DNA of 64,000 nucleotides from UBA7672 sp041398245 (GCA_041398245.1 JAWKVC010000016.1:36849-100848); one strand, 5' to 3'. Counted from the stretch's first letter, positions 16,509 to 25,449 are shown. Notes: generated from the sequence alone by a model not told the origin. Made by a program: numbers and translations.

Positions 16509-17648
16509 CTATTTCGGCTTCCAGCTGTTGACGTAGTCGGGATTCTCCAGCGCCTCGGCGTCCTTGCCGACATCGAGCGGATCGCGCGTGTCGATCATGA
16601 CAGCGTATTCGTCCGTCATCGCCTTGTCCTGCACGAACATCTTCGTCAGCGCCTTGGGATGCGGGCCGTGGGTGAAGCCCGACGGGTGGAAGGTCATCAT
16701 CCCCGCCTTGATGTTATCGCGGCTGAAGAAGTCGCCGGCGTGGTAGAACAGCACTTCGTCGTAATCGTCATTGTTATGGAAGAACGGCACTTTCAGCGCG
16801 CCGGGATCCGTCTCGAACGGGCGCGGCGCGAAGGTGCAGACCACGAAGCGGTCAGCCAGGAAAGTGGTGTGGACCGACGGCGGCAGATGGTAGCGGTGCG
16901 AGACGACCGGGCGGATGTCGCGCACGTTGAGTTTCACCGGCGCAAGGTCGCCATGCCAGCCTACGGCGTCATGCGGGTTGTAGGGATAGGTGATCGTCGA
17001 GACCTGCCCGCGCTTCTTGACCCAGACCTTCCAGTCGCCGCCTTCCTTCTGCCGTGACAGGAAATCCTGATCAATAACGGGAGCCTGAAGCAGCGCTGGA
17101 TCGAACACGGCGTGCGGCCCGAGCATGCCGCGATCAGGCAGCGTGTAGTGGCCGTTGGTCGCCTCGATGATCAGGATGCGGAAGCCATCCGAGGTGTGCT
17201 TGTCCAGATTGAACATGGCGCCGCGCGGCAGGTAGACGTAGTCGCCTTCCTCCACGAACAGATGGCCCCAGTCGGTCCAGAGATGGCCGTGGCCTTCATG
17301 GATGAAGAGCAGCGTGTCGCCATCGCTGTTGCGGGCGTAGCCCGCCATCGGCGCCGTGAGATGCCACATGCGGATCTCACACGCCTTGTTGGAGAGGATG
17401 ACCGGCGCCTCCCACGGCGAATGCGTGAACGCGTCCGGCTTCACCAGATCGAAGGCGCGCGGACGCAGCGGACCCTCGAAGCTGGTCCAGCCGGTTGGCG
17501 GCTTCTGGTGATAGAAGAAGGCGGCGGGGCCGAAGAATCCCTCCTTCGACATCTCGCGTTCGTAAGTGCCCTCGGGCAGGTCGGTGTGGGCCTGCTTCGA
17601 ATGCTTGCCTTCCGCGCCCTTCACGGGAATCCATTTGCCTTTGGTCAT
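16509..17648 (-). CDS. hmgA: Homogentisate 1,2-dioxygenase
   Basis: The 379-residue protein opens the ring of homogentisate to give maleylacetoacetate, using Fe(II) and oxygen in the cytoplasm. It shows the cupin-type family segments HLTAPMAGYARNSDGDTL, FIHEGHGHLWTDWGHL and, near residues 290-320, FHNNDDYDEVLFYHAGDFF followed by MMTFHPSGFTHGPHPKA, which hold the His, Glu and His iron ligands. Length fits the shorter bacterial branch. The gene for maleylacetoacetate isomerase lies just upstream, separated by the DUF559 element, so insertion of that element may have split an operon. Confidence 0.93.
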   Translation of the reverse strand: MTKGKWIPVKGAEGKHSKQAHTDLPEGTYEREMSKEGFFGPAAFFYHQKPPTGWTSFEGPLRPRAFDLVKPDAFTHSPWEAPVILSNKACEIRMWHLTAPMAGYARNSDGDTLLFIHEGHGHLWTDWGHLFVEEGDYVYLPRGAMFNLDKHTSDGFRILIIEATNGHYTLPDRGMLGPHAVFDPALLQAPVIDQDFLSRQKEGGDWKVWVKKRGQVSTITYPYNPHDAVGWHGDLAPVKLNVRDIRPVVSHRYHLPPSVHTTFLADRFVVCTFAPRPFETDPGALKVPFFHNNDDYDEVLFYHAGDFFSRDNIKAGMMTFHPSGFTHGPHPKALTKMFVQDKAMTDEYAVMIDTRDPLDVGKDAEALENPDYVNSWKPK

Positions 17649-17664
17649 CGCGGCCTCTTGAGCG

Positions 17665-17729
17665 TTGCCTCCACCAGTCGCAGACTGGGGGAGGTGGATC
17701 GGCGCGCAGCGCCGAGATGGAGGGGGTCT
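17665..17729 (+). repeat. Left inverted double-hairpin arm of the DUF559 element
   Basis: The 65-bp arm reads TTGCCTCC, then a stem (CCAGTC, GCA loop, GACTGG), GGGGGAGGTGG, a second stem (TCGGCGC, GCA loop, GCGCCGA) and TGGAGGGGGTCT. The three constant blocks recur in reverse orientation at 18100-18168, while the stems differ in sequence but keep their pairing. It ends 4 bp before the DUF559 start and also supplies its ribosome site (GGAGGGGG). Confidence 0.85.
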
Positions 17730-17733
17730 TTCT

Positions 17734-18090
17734 GTGAAGTCCGACTACCTGACACGTTCGCGTGCGCGCGCCCTGCGGCAGGACTTCACCGAAGCAGAGC
17801 GCATTCTATGGTCGCGACTGAAGGCCAAGCAACTGGGCGGCTGGCAGTTCCGTGCGCAGCATCCGGTGAGCCCCTACATTCTCGACTTTGCGGTTGCCAA
17901 GCTGAAGCTCGCGATCGAACTGGATGGCGCGACGCATTCCACTCCGGACGAACGCAAAAATGATGCGCGACGGACGGTGTTTCTTGAAAGCAAAGGGTGG
18001 ACTGTGCTGCGGTTCTGGAATGACGAGGTTTATCGCAATCTCAATGGCGTGATTGCCTCGATTGAGGCACGGCTACCTCCCAAGGTGTGA
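17734..18090 (+). CDS. DUF559 nuclease-like protein
   Basis: The 118-residue protein belongs to DUF559, a family with a restriction-endonuclease-like fold related to Vsr. Visible family residues are the Glu in EAERILWSRLK, then QHPVSPYILDF, LAIELDGATHS (the Asp and Glu of a PD-(D/E)XK-type core) and GWTVLRFWNDEV. Start is the GTG at 17734, seven bases after GGAGGGGG. It is the only gene on the plus strand between the minus-strand genes maiA and hmgA, and is tightly enclosed by two inverted hairpin arms 4 and 9 bp away. DNA nicking or cleavage is inferred from the fold; a role in moving the element is a hypothesis. Confidence 0.88.
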   Translation: MKSDYLTRSRARALRQDFTEAERILWSRLKAKQLGGWQFRAQHPVSPYILDFAVAKLKLAIELDGATHSTPDERKNDARRTVFLESKGWTVLRFWNDEVYRNLNGVIASIEARLPPKV

Positions 18091-18099
18091 GTCGACGAT

Positions 18100-18168
18100 A
18101 GACCCCCTCCGTCACGCTGCTGCGCAGCGCGCCACCTCCCCCACTTGCCTTGCAAGCGGGGGAGGCAA
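18100..18168 (-). repeat. Right inverted double-hairpin arm of the DUF559 element
   Basis: The 69-bp arm is the inverted partner of 17665-17729. Read on the minus strand it has TTGCCTCC, a long stem built on CCTCCCCC and GGGGGAGG, GGGGGAGGTGG, a stem CGCTGC with GCA loop and GCAGCG, and CGGAGGGGGTCT. It ends 4 bp before the maiA stop codon. Confidence 0.85.
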
Positions 18169-18172
18169 GGTT

Positions 18173-18820
18173 CTAGGCTTTCGCTTCGGGTTGCTGGTCG
18201 GGCGCTGCGTCGTGGAAGGGCTTCAGCTTCTTCAATGCCGCATCGATACGCAGGATGTTGGGGAACCGGTCGAGATCGATCTGCGGATAGCGGCGGGCGT
18301 TCGCGACCTGCGGCACGAGCACGATATCGGCGACCGTCACCGCATTGCCGACGCAGACGTCCCCGGAGGACGGCAACATCTGCTCCAGCACCTCGAAGCC
18401 GCGGACGATCCAGTGCTCATACCAGCTGGCGATGGCGGCATCGTCTGCGCCGAACTGTGTGCGCAGGCGCGCCAGGACGGACGTGTTGTTAAGCGGGTGG
18501 ATATCCGCCACGATCTGGTCCTTGATGTCGCGGACGAGGGCGCGCAGCGCGACATCGCGCGGCATCAGCGGCGGCTCGGGCCGCGTTTCGTCGAGATAGT
18601 CGATCATCGCCATCGACTGGCCGATGCGATGGCCGTCGATCTCGAGGATGGGCACCCGGCCCGATGGATGGCGGGCCAAATGCTCGGGCGCCGTCTGCTC
18701 GTCCTTCAGGAGATGAACGCCGACCGTGCGATAGGGCACGCCCTTGAGATTGAGCGCGATGCGCGTGCGATAGGTCGCCGAGGAGCGCCAGTAGCCATAG
18801 AGGATGGTTTCGCTTTTCAT
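18173..18820 (-). CDS. maiA: Maleylacetoacetate isomerase (zeta-class GST)
   Basis: The 215-residue glutathione S-transferase-type protein isomerises maleylacetoacetate to fumarylacetoacetate using glutathione. Zeta-class marks are YGYWRSSATYRTRIALNLKG at the N-terminus, with the catalytic Ser pair, GRVPILEIDGHRIGQSMAMIDYLDE for glutathione binding, and DIHPLNNTSVL in the helical domain. Start at 18820 has AAGGG five bases upstream; upstream in-frame ATGs give an untypical extension. It precedes hmgA in transcription order, with the DUF559 element between them. Confidence 0.93.
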   Translation of the reverse strand: MKSETILYGYWRSSATYRTRIALNLKGVPYRTVGVHLLKDEQTAPEHLARHPSGRVPILEIDGHRIGQSMAMIDYLDETRPEPPLMPRDVALRALVRDIKDQIVADIHPLNNTSVLARLRTQFGADDAAIASWYEHWIVRGFEVLEQMLPSSGDVCVGNAVTVADIVLVPQVANARRYPQIDLDRFPNILRIDAALKKLKPFHDAAPDQQPEAKA

Positions 18821-18867
18821 GCTGCCCTTGCGTTCCATCGCCAGCGCGCCGGGACTGACGCCTGTCA

Positions 18868-19563
18868 TCAGAACAATATCACAACGCGATCATTCTGCGC
18901 GTGCGCTTCCGGAGAATCGCCAGGATTGCTGGGGCTTTCCTCTCCATAGGACAAGATCTCGAGTGTCCCTGTGCGGACGCCGTTCCCCGTCAGAAAATCG
19001 CGAACCGCGATACCGCGCCGCTCGCCAAGGGCCATGTTCGATTCGCGACTACCCGTCGAACGCGTATGACCTTCAATGCGAACGGGGCGAGGATTGTCCC
19101 TGAGCGACGCCGCAAGAGCGAGGAGCACCTGCTGCGCCTCGGGCGAGAGTGTTACGCTCCCCTCGACAAAGAAAAGAGTCGCCGGACTCGTGATTGCCAC
19201 TGGAGCTTCCGGCGCTGCGACATTCGTTGGCGGCGTCGATATGGGTGTTCCCGGCTTCACGGCGACCTGACAAACCGACGTCTGGTTCGGGACCTTGGTG
19301 TCCCATTGTCCCGTCCATTCGCCGCGCTCGCGAGTCGCTGCCGCTGTGCAAACCGACTGCGCGTGTTCGCCATTGAGAATTGGCCCCACTTCAACATCCC
19401 TCAGTTCAAGCCTGGCAAAGCGGTCGCGTTCAGGCGCAGGAGTTGGCGCCGATGCGGGCTCAGACATTGTGGGGACGTACGGCGGCTCGTATTCGAGCGA
19501 GTCGCAACCGGAAATCAGCAAGGCGCCCGCGACCAGCACCCCTTTGGTCACAAGTCGTTTCAT
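18868..19563 (-). CDS. OmpA-like peptidoglycan-binding lipoprotein
   Basis: The 231-residue product has a lipoprotein signal (MKRLVTKGVLVAGALLISGC), a Pro-rich linker, a middle region with two Cys residues (VCTAAATRERGEW and TSVCQVAV), and a C-terminal OmpA/Pal domain from about residue 125: LFFVEGSVTLSPEAQQVL, RIEGHTRSTGSRESNMALGERR and VRDFL. The Pal-type domain would hold diaminopimelate in peptidoglycan, anchoring the outer membrane. It is a stand-alone gene, so this is not the tol-pal locus copy. Confidence 0.85.
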   Translation of the reverse strand: MKRLVTKGVLVAGALLISGCDSLEYEPPYVPTMSEPASAPTPAPERDRFARLELRDVEVGPILNGEHAQSVCTAAATRERGEWTGQWDTKVPNQTSVCQVAVKPGTPISTPPTNVAAPEAPVAITSPATLFFVEGSVTLSPEAQQVLLALAASLRDNPRPVRIEGHTRSTGSRESNMALGERRGIAVRDFLTGNGVRTGTLEILSYGEESPSNPGDSPEAHAQNDRVVILF

Positions 19564-19644
19564 GGTCGCTCTCCTTGGCGCGTTAGCACGCCACGTCGAC
19601 CGTCCCAGCAGACCGACCGACGGGCTCCCGGGAACACAATCGGC

Positions 19645-21918
19645 CTACTCACTGATCGTCGTGCGCGAAACGACGGCCTTTTCGACATCCTCATCGCGCC
19701 AGAGCAGGTCATCCCAGCCCTTCTTCGAATATAGTTCGGTCTGGTCCGAATAGTGAGGCGAGGTCGGGTCGGTTGACTGCGAATAGGTGAGGAAGCCCTG
19801 GCTCTTCGGGCCGTCGTCGGTGAACTCGACGACGTAGATCCAGCTGGCGCCGTGGCGGATCGAGGTCCAGCCTTTCTCGGGCTCAAGGCTATCGTTCTGG
19901 ACCGAGATGACATTGAACACGCCTTCCGGCCCGGCGCTGCCGTGGATCGGAATGCGCACGCCATTGCGGGTTTCGCCCTGCACATCGCCCAGCCTTGCAT
20001 CGAGCGGGATCTTCAGCGCGTTGAGTTTGTCGACCGCCGTTTCCAGCGCAGCGAGAACGGCCGGGTTGCCGGTATCCAGCTTCGCGGGCGTGTGGACGGC
20101 GTCGGTTGCATCGAACGCGTCCTTGAACTTGATGCCGCCGGCTTCGGCGAACAGGTGGAACAGGTGTGCGCCGCGGCTGTCGAGATTGACCTTGAGGTCC
20201 CATCCGGCAAGCGCATCGCAGGCGGGCGCGAGCTTCGCCTTGCCCGAAGCGCGGCACGCGGCGACGAGATCATCGCGCACCAGCTCGCCGCCATAGTGGC
20301 GGTTGGAGAGCATGACCTGTTTCAGGCTTTCGAGATCGAATTTCGGCTCGCCGAACCCGTCCGTGCCCGCCATGCGGCGCTCGACCTGTTCGTGGGCTGC
20401 GCGGGTGCGCAGGGAGCGCGGCGTCGCCTCGTCGCCAAAGACCGGGCTCAGACCCGTGATCGGCGCGAACATGTTGGTAAGCCAGTAGCTGTCATTGCTC
20501 TGGAGCACGTAGTCAGTGCGGAACTGGTGCGGTCCTTCGGAGGCGCCGAAGACGCCGGGCTGGGAGGCGTCTTCATCCGAGCCCCAGTCGCAGTCGGCGC
20601 GTGAGCCGTCGAACACCGGGAAGCGCGTCTTCTCCCACTGCTGCTTCGCGAAGGCGGAGGTCGCGCACCGGGCGGCCAGCTCTCGCGAGACGTTGGGGAT
20701 GAGGCCCATGTCGCCATAGAGCGCCTCGCCGGTTGAATCGACCGCGGTTGCATTGAACCGGAAGGACTGCCAGCGCGCGAGCGCCGCCTTCATGTCGTGC
20801 ACCGTCTTCGCGCGCCATACGGCCATGTACTGATCCGGATCGCGCAGGCCGACTTCGACGGTGCGCAGGGCGTAAGCCCTGTCCTTCGTCCACGGATAGC
20901 TTTCGGATTCGAACAGCGGACCCCAGCGCGTGGAATAGACCGTGCGAGTTTCGGTCTCGATGGCGTCGCCGCGCTTCACCTCGACGGAAACATCCTGCTT
21001 CTCCATCGGGACCCACGCGCCTTCATAGCGGTACTGCGTCGGGTCGTCGGGGTTGAGCGTCAGTTCGTAGTAGCCATAGCGGCGCGCGGTCGAGACCGTG
21101 TTGCTCCAGGCCAGCGTCTCGGTGTGACCGATGCGGATCATCGGCATGCCGATATAACTGATGCCGACGATGTTGATGTCGCCCGGGATGATGAAGTGCG
21201 TGCGGTAGAACCGGTTCACGCCATCCCAGGGATAGTGCGGATTGCCGAGCAGGACGCCCTTGCCGCCCTTGGTGAATTCGCGGCCGAAGGCATAGGCGTT
21301 CGAGCCCCAGCCGGTTTCGTCGACAAGAACGTCCGGCGCGAGCGAGGCATGATCCGGCCCGGGAGGCGCGGCGCCGGTTGTCGGCGCGAAGAAGCCGTCG
21401 ACCGTCTGGCCGACATACATGTGGCGCCAGAAATCGAGGGCGGTGATCTCGCGCACCCAGTCCGCATCCTTGCAGCGCGGGTCGGTGATCGTGTCGCGGT
21501 TCTCGCGCAGATAGCGGTTGAAGCCGGCGGCGTAGCCCTCGGCCAGTGCGCGCGCTTCGGCGCTGGGCGTGTCGGGGGAGTCGGCAGGTCCGGCGAGCAG
21601 AGCCTCGACGCGCTGCGAGGCGATCATGCGCTGGTGATAGAGGTCGCTGGTGATATTGGCGTCGTTCTCGCCGGGCCCGAGATATTTCGCGCGCTGGCCG
21701 GAGACGGTGAGCAGCCGGTCCGCGATCTCGCAGAGATTGTCCTCGGCGCTGGCATAGCCGTAGCCATAGCCGATGCCGCCCATGTCGTTCGCCTTGATGT
21801 GCGGGACGCCGAAGGCGGTGCGGCGGATTTCCGCGTCGAAACGATGGTTCGCGGCCTCGCCCGCGCTGCAGGCGCCAAGCGCCAGACCGGGCGCCACAGC
21901 CAAGAGGATCGCACGCAT
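19645..21918 (-). CDS. Penicillin acylase family Ntn-hydrolase (possible acyl-homoserine lactone acylase)
   Basis: The 757-residue exported precursor belongs to the penicillin/acyl-homoserine lactone acylase family, which hydrolyses amide bonds. The signal peptide ends near LALGAC, which may be a lipobox. The N-terminal part has RRTAFGVPHIKANDMGGIGYGYGYASAEDNLCE. The nucleophile Ser follows Gly in GWGSNAYAF near residue 205, so self-cleavage would give alpha and beta chains. Beta-chain marks include LLGNPHYPWDG, SYIGMPMIRIGHTETLAWSNT and the Asn of SNDSYWLTNM. Start at 21918 follows GGGAGAGA. Substrate is not known; quorum-signal quenching and peptide or antibiotic amide hydrolysis are both possible. 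Confidence 0.9.
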   Translation of the reverse strand: MRAILLAVAPGLALGACSAGEAANHRFDAEIRRTAFGVPHIKANDMGGIGYGYGYASAEDNLCEIADRLLTVSGQRAKYLGPGENDANITSDLYHQRMIASQRVEALLAGPADSPDTPSAEARALAEGYAAGFNRYLRENRDTITDPRCKDADWVREITALDFWRHMYVGQTVDGFFAPTTGAAPPGPDHASLAPDVLVDETGWGSNAYAFGREFTKGGKGVLLGNPHYPWDGVNRFYRTHFIIPGDINIVGISYIGMPMIRIGHTETLAWSNTVSTARRYGYYELTLNPDDPTQYRYEGAWVPMEKQDVSVEVKRGDAIETETRTVYSTRWGPLFESESYPWTKDRAYALRTVEVGLRDPDQYMAVWRAKTVHDMKAALARWQSFRFNATAVDSTGEALYGDMGLIPNVSRELAARCATSAFAKQQWEKTRFPVFDGSRADCDWGSDEDASQPGVFGASEGPHQFRTDYVLQSNDSYWLTNMFAPITGLSPVFGDEATPRSLRTRAAHEQVERRMAGTDGFGEPKFDLESLKQVMLSNRHYGGELVRDDLVAACRASGKAKLAPACDALAGWDLKVNLDSRGAHLFHLFAEAGGIKFKDAFDATDAVHTPAKLDTGNPAVLAALETAVDKLNALKIPLDARLGDVQGETRNGVRIPIHGSAGPEGVFNVISVQNDSLEPEKGWTSIRHGASWIYVVEFTDDGPKSQGFLTYSQSTDPTSPHYSDQTELYSKKGWDDLLWRDEDVEKAVVSRTTISE

Positions 21919-21994
21919 TGTCTCTCTCCCTCGTCTTTTGACTCTGGGTAGCATGCGCGCGGCGCTGTGCGAAAGCTCTGGACCGGCGTTCCGG

Positions 21995-22450
21995 CTAGTT
22001 TCCGCCGGCCTGCGCAGCGTATTCCGCCGTCAGCGGGCCGTAGCGGTCCGGCGTCGGAAATTTTTCGAAGCGGTGTTTGGCCGGCGTGGTCGCCCAGGGC
22101 AGCTTTTCGCTGACATAGCTTTCGATGAAGGGCGTCGACCAGGCGGGTACGTCAAACAGGGCCGGCCGGACATTGACGACAGGCGCGCCGCGCAGGCCGG
22201 TGTAGAGCCAGTTGAGACAGCGTGGGCAGAAATAATAGAGATTGTCGCCGTGCAGCGCGCCGATCTGTGGCTCGCCCTTGATGACGGCGAAGGCGTCGGC
22301 CGCGAACATCGCCGTGAGCGAGAAGGCCGATGCGCTGAGCTTCTGGCAGCCCTTGCAGTGGCAGGCCATCGTGATCATGGGCGGGGCGCTGACACGGACG
22401 CACACCTCGCCGCACATGCAGGACCCTTCGAGGGGAAGCGTTACGGGCAT
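21995..22450 (-). CDS. GFA (CENP-V/GFA) domain zinc protein
   Basis: The 151-residue protein has the Mss4-like GFA fold, with zinc-binding Cys residues in GSCMCGEV, ACHCKGCQK and YFCPRCLNWLY. The family name comes from a proposed glutathione-formaldehyde role, but most members lack tested activity. N-terminus and length are typical. It lies between the acylase and a flavin monooxygenase on the same strand, with 38 bp to the latter. Confidence 0.9.
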   Translation of the reverse strand: MPVTLPLEGSCMCGEVCVRVSAPPMITMACHCKGCQKLSASAFSLTAMFAADAFAVIKGEPQIGALHGDNLYYFCPRCLNWLYTGLRGAPVVNVRPALFDVPAWSTPFIESYVSEKLPWATTPAKHRFEKFPTPDRYGPLTAEYAAQAGGN

Positions 22451-22488
22451 CGCCGACTCCTCTTACTCGCGCCAGTTGTCGTGGCCTA

Positions 22489-23679
22489 TCACGGGCGCGC
22501 CGGCCAGTCATAGTCCGGCAGGCGGAAATCATCCTTCAACGACCCACCGAGGAACAGATCCGCGACAAAGGGAATGCCGAAGGCGCGTGAAACAATATCA
22601 CGCACCGTGACGCCGAACTGCGTCTTAGGCGCGAAGGACGATGCGAACTTCTCGGCGGAATTCTGCTTGCGATCGATGAACGGCTTGACCTGCGCCTGAT
22701 AGGCTGGAAGCGCGACACCCGGCGCGGCCTTGCAGAGTTCGCCGGCGAGGACATAGGCCTCGATCATGGCGAGGCCCGATCCTTCGCCCGCAAGCAGCGA
22801 GGGCGCCGCCGCCGCATCTCCGACGAGACAGACGCGGCCGTTCCACCAGCGCTCCATCCGGATCTGGCTGACGCGATCAAAATAGAGCTGGGACGCGGAA
22901 TCCATCGCCTTCAGCACCTCCGGCGTTTCCCACCCGAGGCCGTCGAAGCGCTTGTGCAACAGGGCTTTGCTCAGTTGAGGGTCGGCATGCGTGGGCATGC
23001 TGGAGTCCGCGTCATGAAGAACCAGCATGAACAGCGTGCCATCATCGCGCAGGGAGAAGCGATCGACCTGCAGCCCCGGCTTGCTGAAACTCACATAAAC
23101 GTTTTCGTCGCGGTGCGGATATCCCTGCGTCTCGAAGGCGGCGACCTGATATCCGAGATAGCGCTCGTAGGTCGCCTGTTCGCCGAAGCAGAGCCGCCGG
23201 ACATTGGAGTGCAGACCGTCGGCGCCGACCACGACATCGAAACTGCGCGCCGGCGCGTTGCGAAACTGGACGCGCGCGCGATCATCCTGCTGATCGATCG
23301 CGACGATGCTGTCGCCCCAGATGATGTCGACATCGTCGCGGATGGCGTCGACAATAACTGCCGAGAGTTCGCTGCGCGGCAGGCTGACATAGCGGCCGTT
23401 GGTCGCCCGCTTGAACACATCGGCGGAGAAGCCGCCCGAGCGATGGCCCTCCTCGTCGACAAAGCGGATCTCCTCGGCGAAGTAGCCAACATCACGCAGG
23501 CGCGGGATGATCCCCATGCGATCGGCGATATCGTAGCCAAGGCCCCAGAAATCGATGATGTAGCCGCCGGTGCGGAGTTGATCGGCCTCCTCCACGATGA
23601 CCGGGCGATGGCCGCCGCGACGCAGCCACCAGGCGAGCGTCGGGCCTGCGATCCCCATTCCGCTGATCAGGACATCCAT
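22489..23679 (-). CDS. FAD-dependent monooxygenase (aromatic hydroxylase type)
   Basis: The 396-residue protein is a class A flavin monooxygenase. It has the Rossmann dinucleotide motif GMGIAGPTLAWWLRRGGH at the N-terminus, the DG motif VVVGADGLHSNVRRL near residue 160, and the FAD-binding GD motif RVCLVGDAAAAPSLLAGEGSGLAM near residue 285. Such enzymes hydroxylate aromatic or polyketide substrates with NAD(P)H and oxygen. Start at 23679 has GGAGG five bases upstream; upstream frame extension is rejected. Closest general resemblance is to tetracycline-modifying/TetX-like and UbiH-like hydroxylases, without proof of substrate. Confidence 0.88.
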   Translation of the reverse strand: MDVLISGMGIAGPTLAWWLRRGGHRPVIVEEADQLRTGGYIIDFWGLGYDIADRMGIIPRLRDVGYFAEEIRFVDEEGHRSGGFSADVFKRATNGRYVSLPRSELSAVIVDAIRDDVDIIWGDSIVAIDQQDDRARVQFRNAPARSFDVVVGADGLHSNVRRLCFGEQATYERYLGYQVAAFETQGYPHRDENVYVSFSKPGLQVDRFSLRDDGTLFMLVLHDADSSMPTHADPQLSKALLHKRFDGLGWETPEVLKAMDSASQLYFDRVSQIRMERWWNGRVCLVGDAAAAPSLLAGEGSGLAMIEAYVLAGELCKAAPGVALPAYQAQVKPFIDRKQNSAEKFASSFAPKTQFGVTVRDIVSRAFGIPFVADLFLGGSLKDDFRLPDYDWPARP

Positions 23680-23755
23680 GTGCGCCTCCGTGAGGATCAT
23701 GGAATGGCAACGGCGCCCTGAAGCCGAGGATCCGCCGCCGATTTCGGGGGCGACG

Positions 23756-24157
23756 TCAGCTGGATGGGCCGGCGCCGATACGCTCACGCCATGCGACCGC
23801 GCCAGCAATGGCGCCCGCTATTGCAAACAGGACCACGACCGGCGCGACAATCAAAGGGGTAATAAACGTCGGAACGGCCGCCAGCAGCAAAACGATCAGC
23901 AGTCCGACCACGGCGCCTGCAGCCGCCCATTGCCACCGTTGCTGCAGCTGGAGCCTTTCGACCACGGCAAGCGCGGACAGGCCAAAGACCAGACAGATCG
24001 GAATCGCGGCAAGCAAACTGCCGGCAGCCGCAACCAGCATCACGGGGATCAGGTAAGACAGGCCGATGACATTCGTCTCAAAAATCATCAGCGCGAACAT
24101 AAACAGCGTCGCACCAACCGAAACCACCGCCCATCCCGCAAGGGGGGCGGCGTACAC
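23756..24157 (-). CDS. Small multi-pass membrane protein
   Basis: The 133-residue product has about four membrane segments (GWAVVSVGATLFMFALMIF, LIPVMLVAAAGSLLAAIPICLVFGL, AAAGAVVGLLIVLLLAAVP, LIVAPVVVLFAIAGAIAGAVAW) with short loops and a small tail. No family is recognised. It lies 76 bp before the monooxygenase gene on the same strand. Confidence 0.7.
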   Translation of the reverse strand: MYAAPLAGWAVVSVGATLFMFALMIFETNVIGLSYLIPVMLVAAAGSLLAAIPICLVFGLSALAVVERLQLQQRWQWAAAGAVVGLLIVLLLAAVPTFITPLIVAPVVVLFAIAGAIAGAVAWRERIGAGPSS

Positions 24158-24216
24158 TGCTCCTATCCTGTTGGACGTTTCACCTGAGGCGTCTGCCCGG
24201 CGATCCCAATGCCGTC

Positions 24217-25284
24217 TTACGCCTCCGCCTTGAGGACGCCTCGGCGGATCTGATCGGCTTCGATGGACTCGAAGAGCGCGCGGAAATTGCCTTCGCCGAA
24301 CCCTTCATTGCCCTTGCGCTGGATCAGCTCGAAGAAGATCGGGCCGATCTGGTTGGCGGTGAAGATCTGGAGCAGGAGGCCCTGCCCCTTGGTCGGCGCG
24401 CCATCGATCAGGATGTGGTTCTTGTGAAGGCGCGGCACATCCTCGCCATGGGCGCCGATGCGCTGACCGATGCCTTCATAATAGGTGTCGGGCGCGGTCT
24501 GGAACGGGATGCCGCGCTCGCGCAGCATTTCGACGGACTTGTAGATGTCGTCGGTGCCGAGCGCGATGTGCTGGATGCCCTCGCCGTTATAGTCGCGGAG
24601 GAATTCCTCGATCTGGCTCTTGTCGTCGCGGCTTTCGTTCAGCGGGATGCGGATCTTGCCGCACGGCGACGTCATCGCTTTCGAGAGAAGGCCGGTCTGC
24701 TTGCCCTCGATGTCGAAGTAACGGATCTCGCGGAAGTTGAAGATGCGCTCGTAGTAGTCGGCCCACTTCGCCATGTTGCCGCGATGCAGGTTGTGCGTGA
24801 GGTGGTCGAGGTAGGTGAGGCCGACGGAGTTCTTGGCTTCATTGGCGCCGGGTATCGGCACGAAGTCGATGTCGTAGATGCCGTGCGCGCCGTAGCGGTC
24901 GACCAGATAGATGTAGGCGCCGCCGATGGCCTGGATGGCCGGGATGTTCAGCTCCATCGGGCCGACATTGCCGAAGGCCGGCTCAGCGCCGCGCTTGAGG
25001 GCTTCGGCGTAGGCCTTTGCGGCGTCCTTCACGCGGAAGGCCATCGCGTTGGCGCCGGCGCCGTGCACACCGCGGAAGGCCGCTGGCTGGCCCGACGGCT
25101 CCATGTTCAGGATGAAGTTGATGTCGCCCTGCTTGTAGCGGACCACGTTCTTCGAGCGATGGCGTGAGACGGCCGTGAAGCCGAAATCCTCAAACAGCTT
25201 GGCGAGGACATGCGGATTGGGCGAGGTGTATTCGACGAATTCGAAACCGTCGGTGCCCAGCGGGTTTTCAAAGATATCGGCCAT
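24217..25284 (-). CDS. hpd: 4-hydroxyphenylpyruvate dioxygenase
   Basis: The 355-residue Fe(II) enzyme converts 4-hydroxyphenylpyruvate to homogentisate, the first step of the pathway completed by hmgA, maiA and the fumarylacetoacetase in this window. The iron ligands fit His in DHLTHNLHRG near residue 162, His in GIQHIALGTDDI near residue 240, and Glu in FFELIQRKGNEGFGEGNFRALFESIE near residue 318. The start MADIFENPLGTDGFEFVEY is the standard N-terminus. It is separated from the other pathway genes by an unrelated block, so it probably has its own promoter. Confidence 0.96.
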   Translation of the reverse strand: MADIFENPLGTDGFEFVEYTSPNPHVLAKLFEDFGFTAVSRHRSKNVVRYKQGDINFILNMEPSGQPAAFRGVHGAGANAMAFRVKDAAKAYAEALKRGAEPAFGNVGPMELNIPAIQAIGGAYIYLVDRYGAHGIYDIDFVPIPGANEAKNSVGLTYLDHLTHNLHRGNMAKWADYYERIFNFREIRYFDIEGKQTGLLSKAMTSPCGKIRIPLNESRDDKSQIEEFLRDYNGEGIQHIALGTDDIYKSVEMLRERGIPFQTAPDTYYEGIGQRIGAHGEDVPRLHKNHILIDGAPTKGQGLLLQIFTANQIGPIFFELIQRKGNEGFGEGNFRALFESIEADQIRRGVLKAEA

Positions 25285-25449
25285 ATGAGTCTCCGGCGAT
25301 TCAGTCGGGAGCATTTGCCGGAGATATATACCGCGATCGCCGGGTAACCCAGCGCGCGGGCGGCGCGAAGCCGATCAAACTTTGCAAGACCTGTGCGCAA
25401 TAGGCTGGAATCACGACGATTCCGTGCGGCGCCGCAGCGTGAGACTTTC

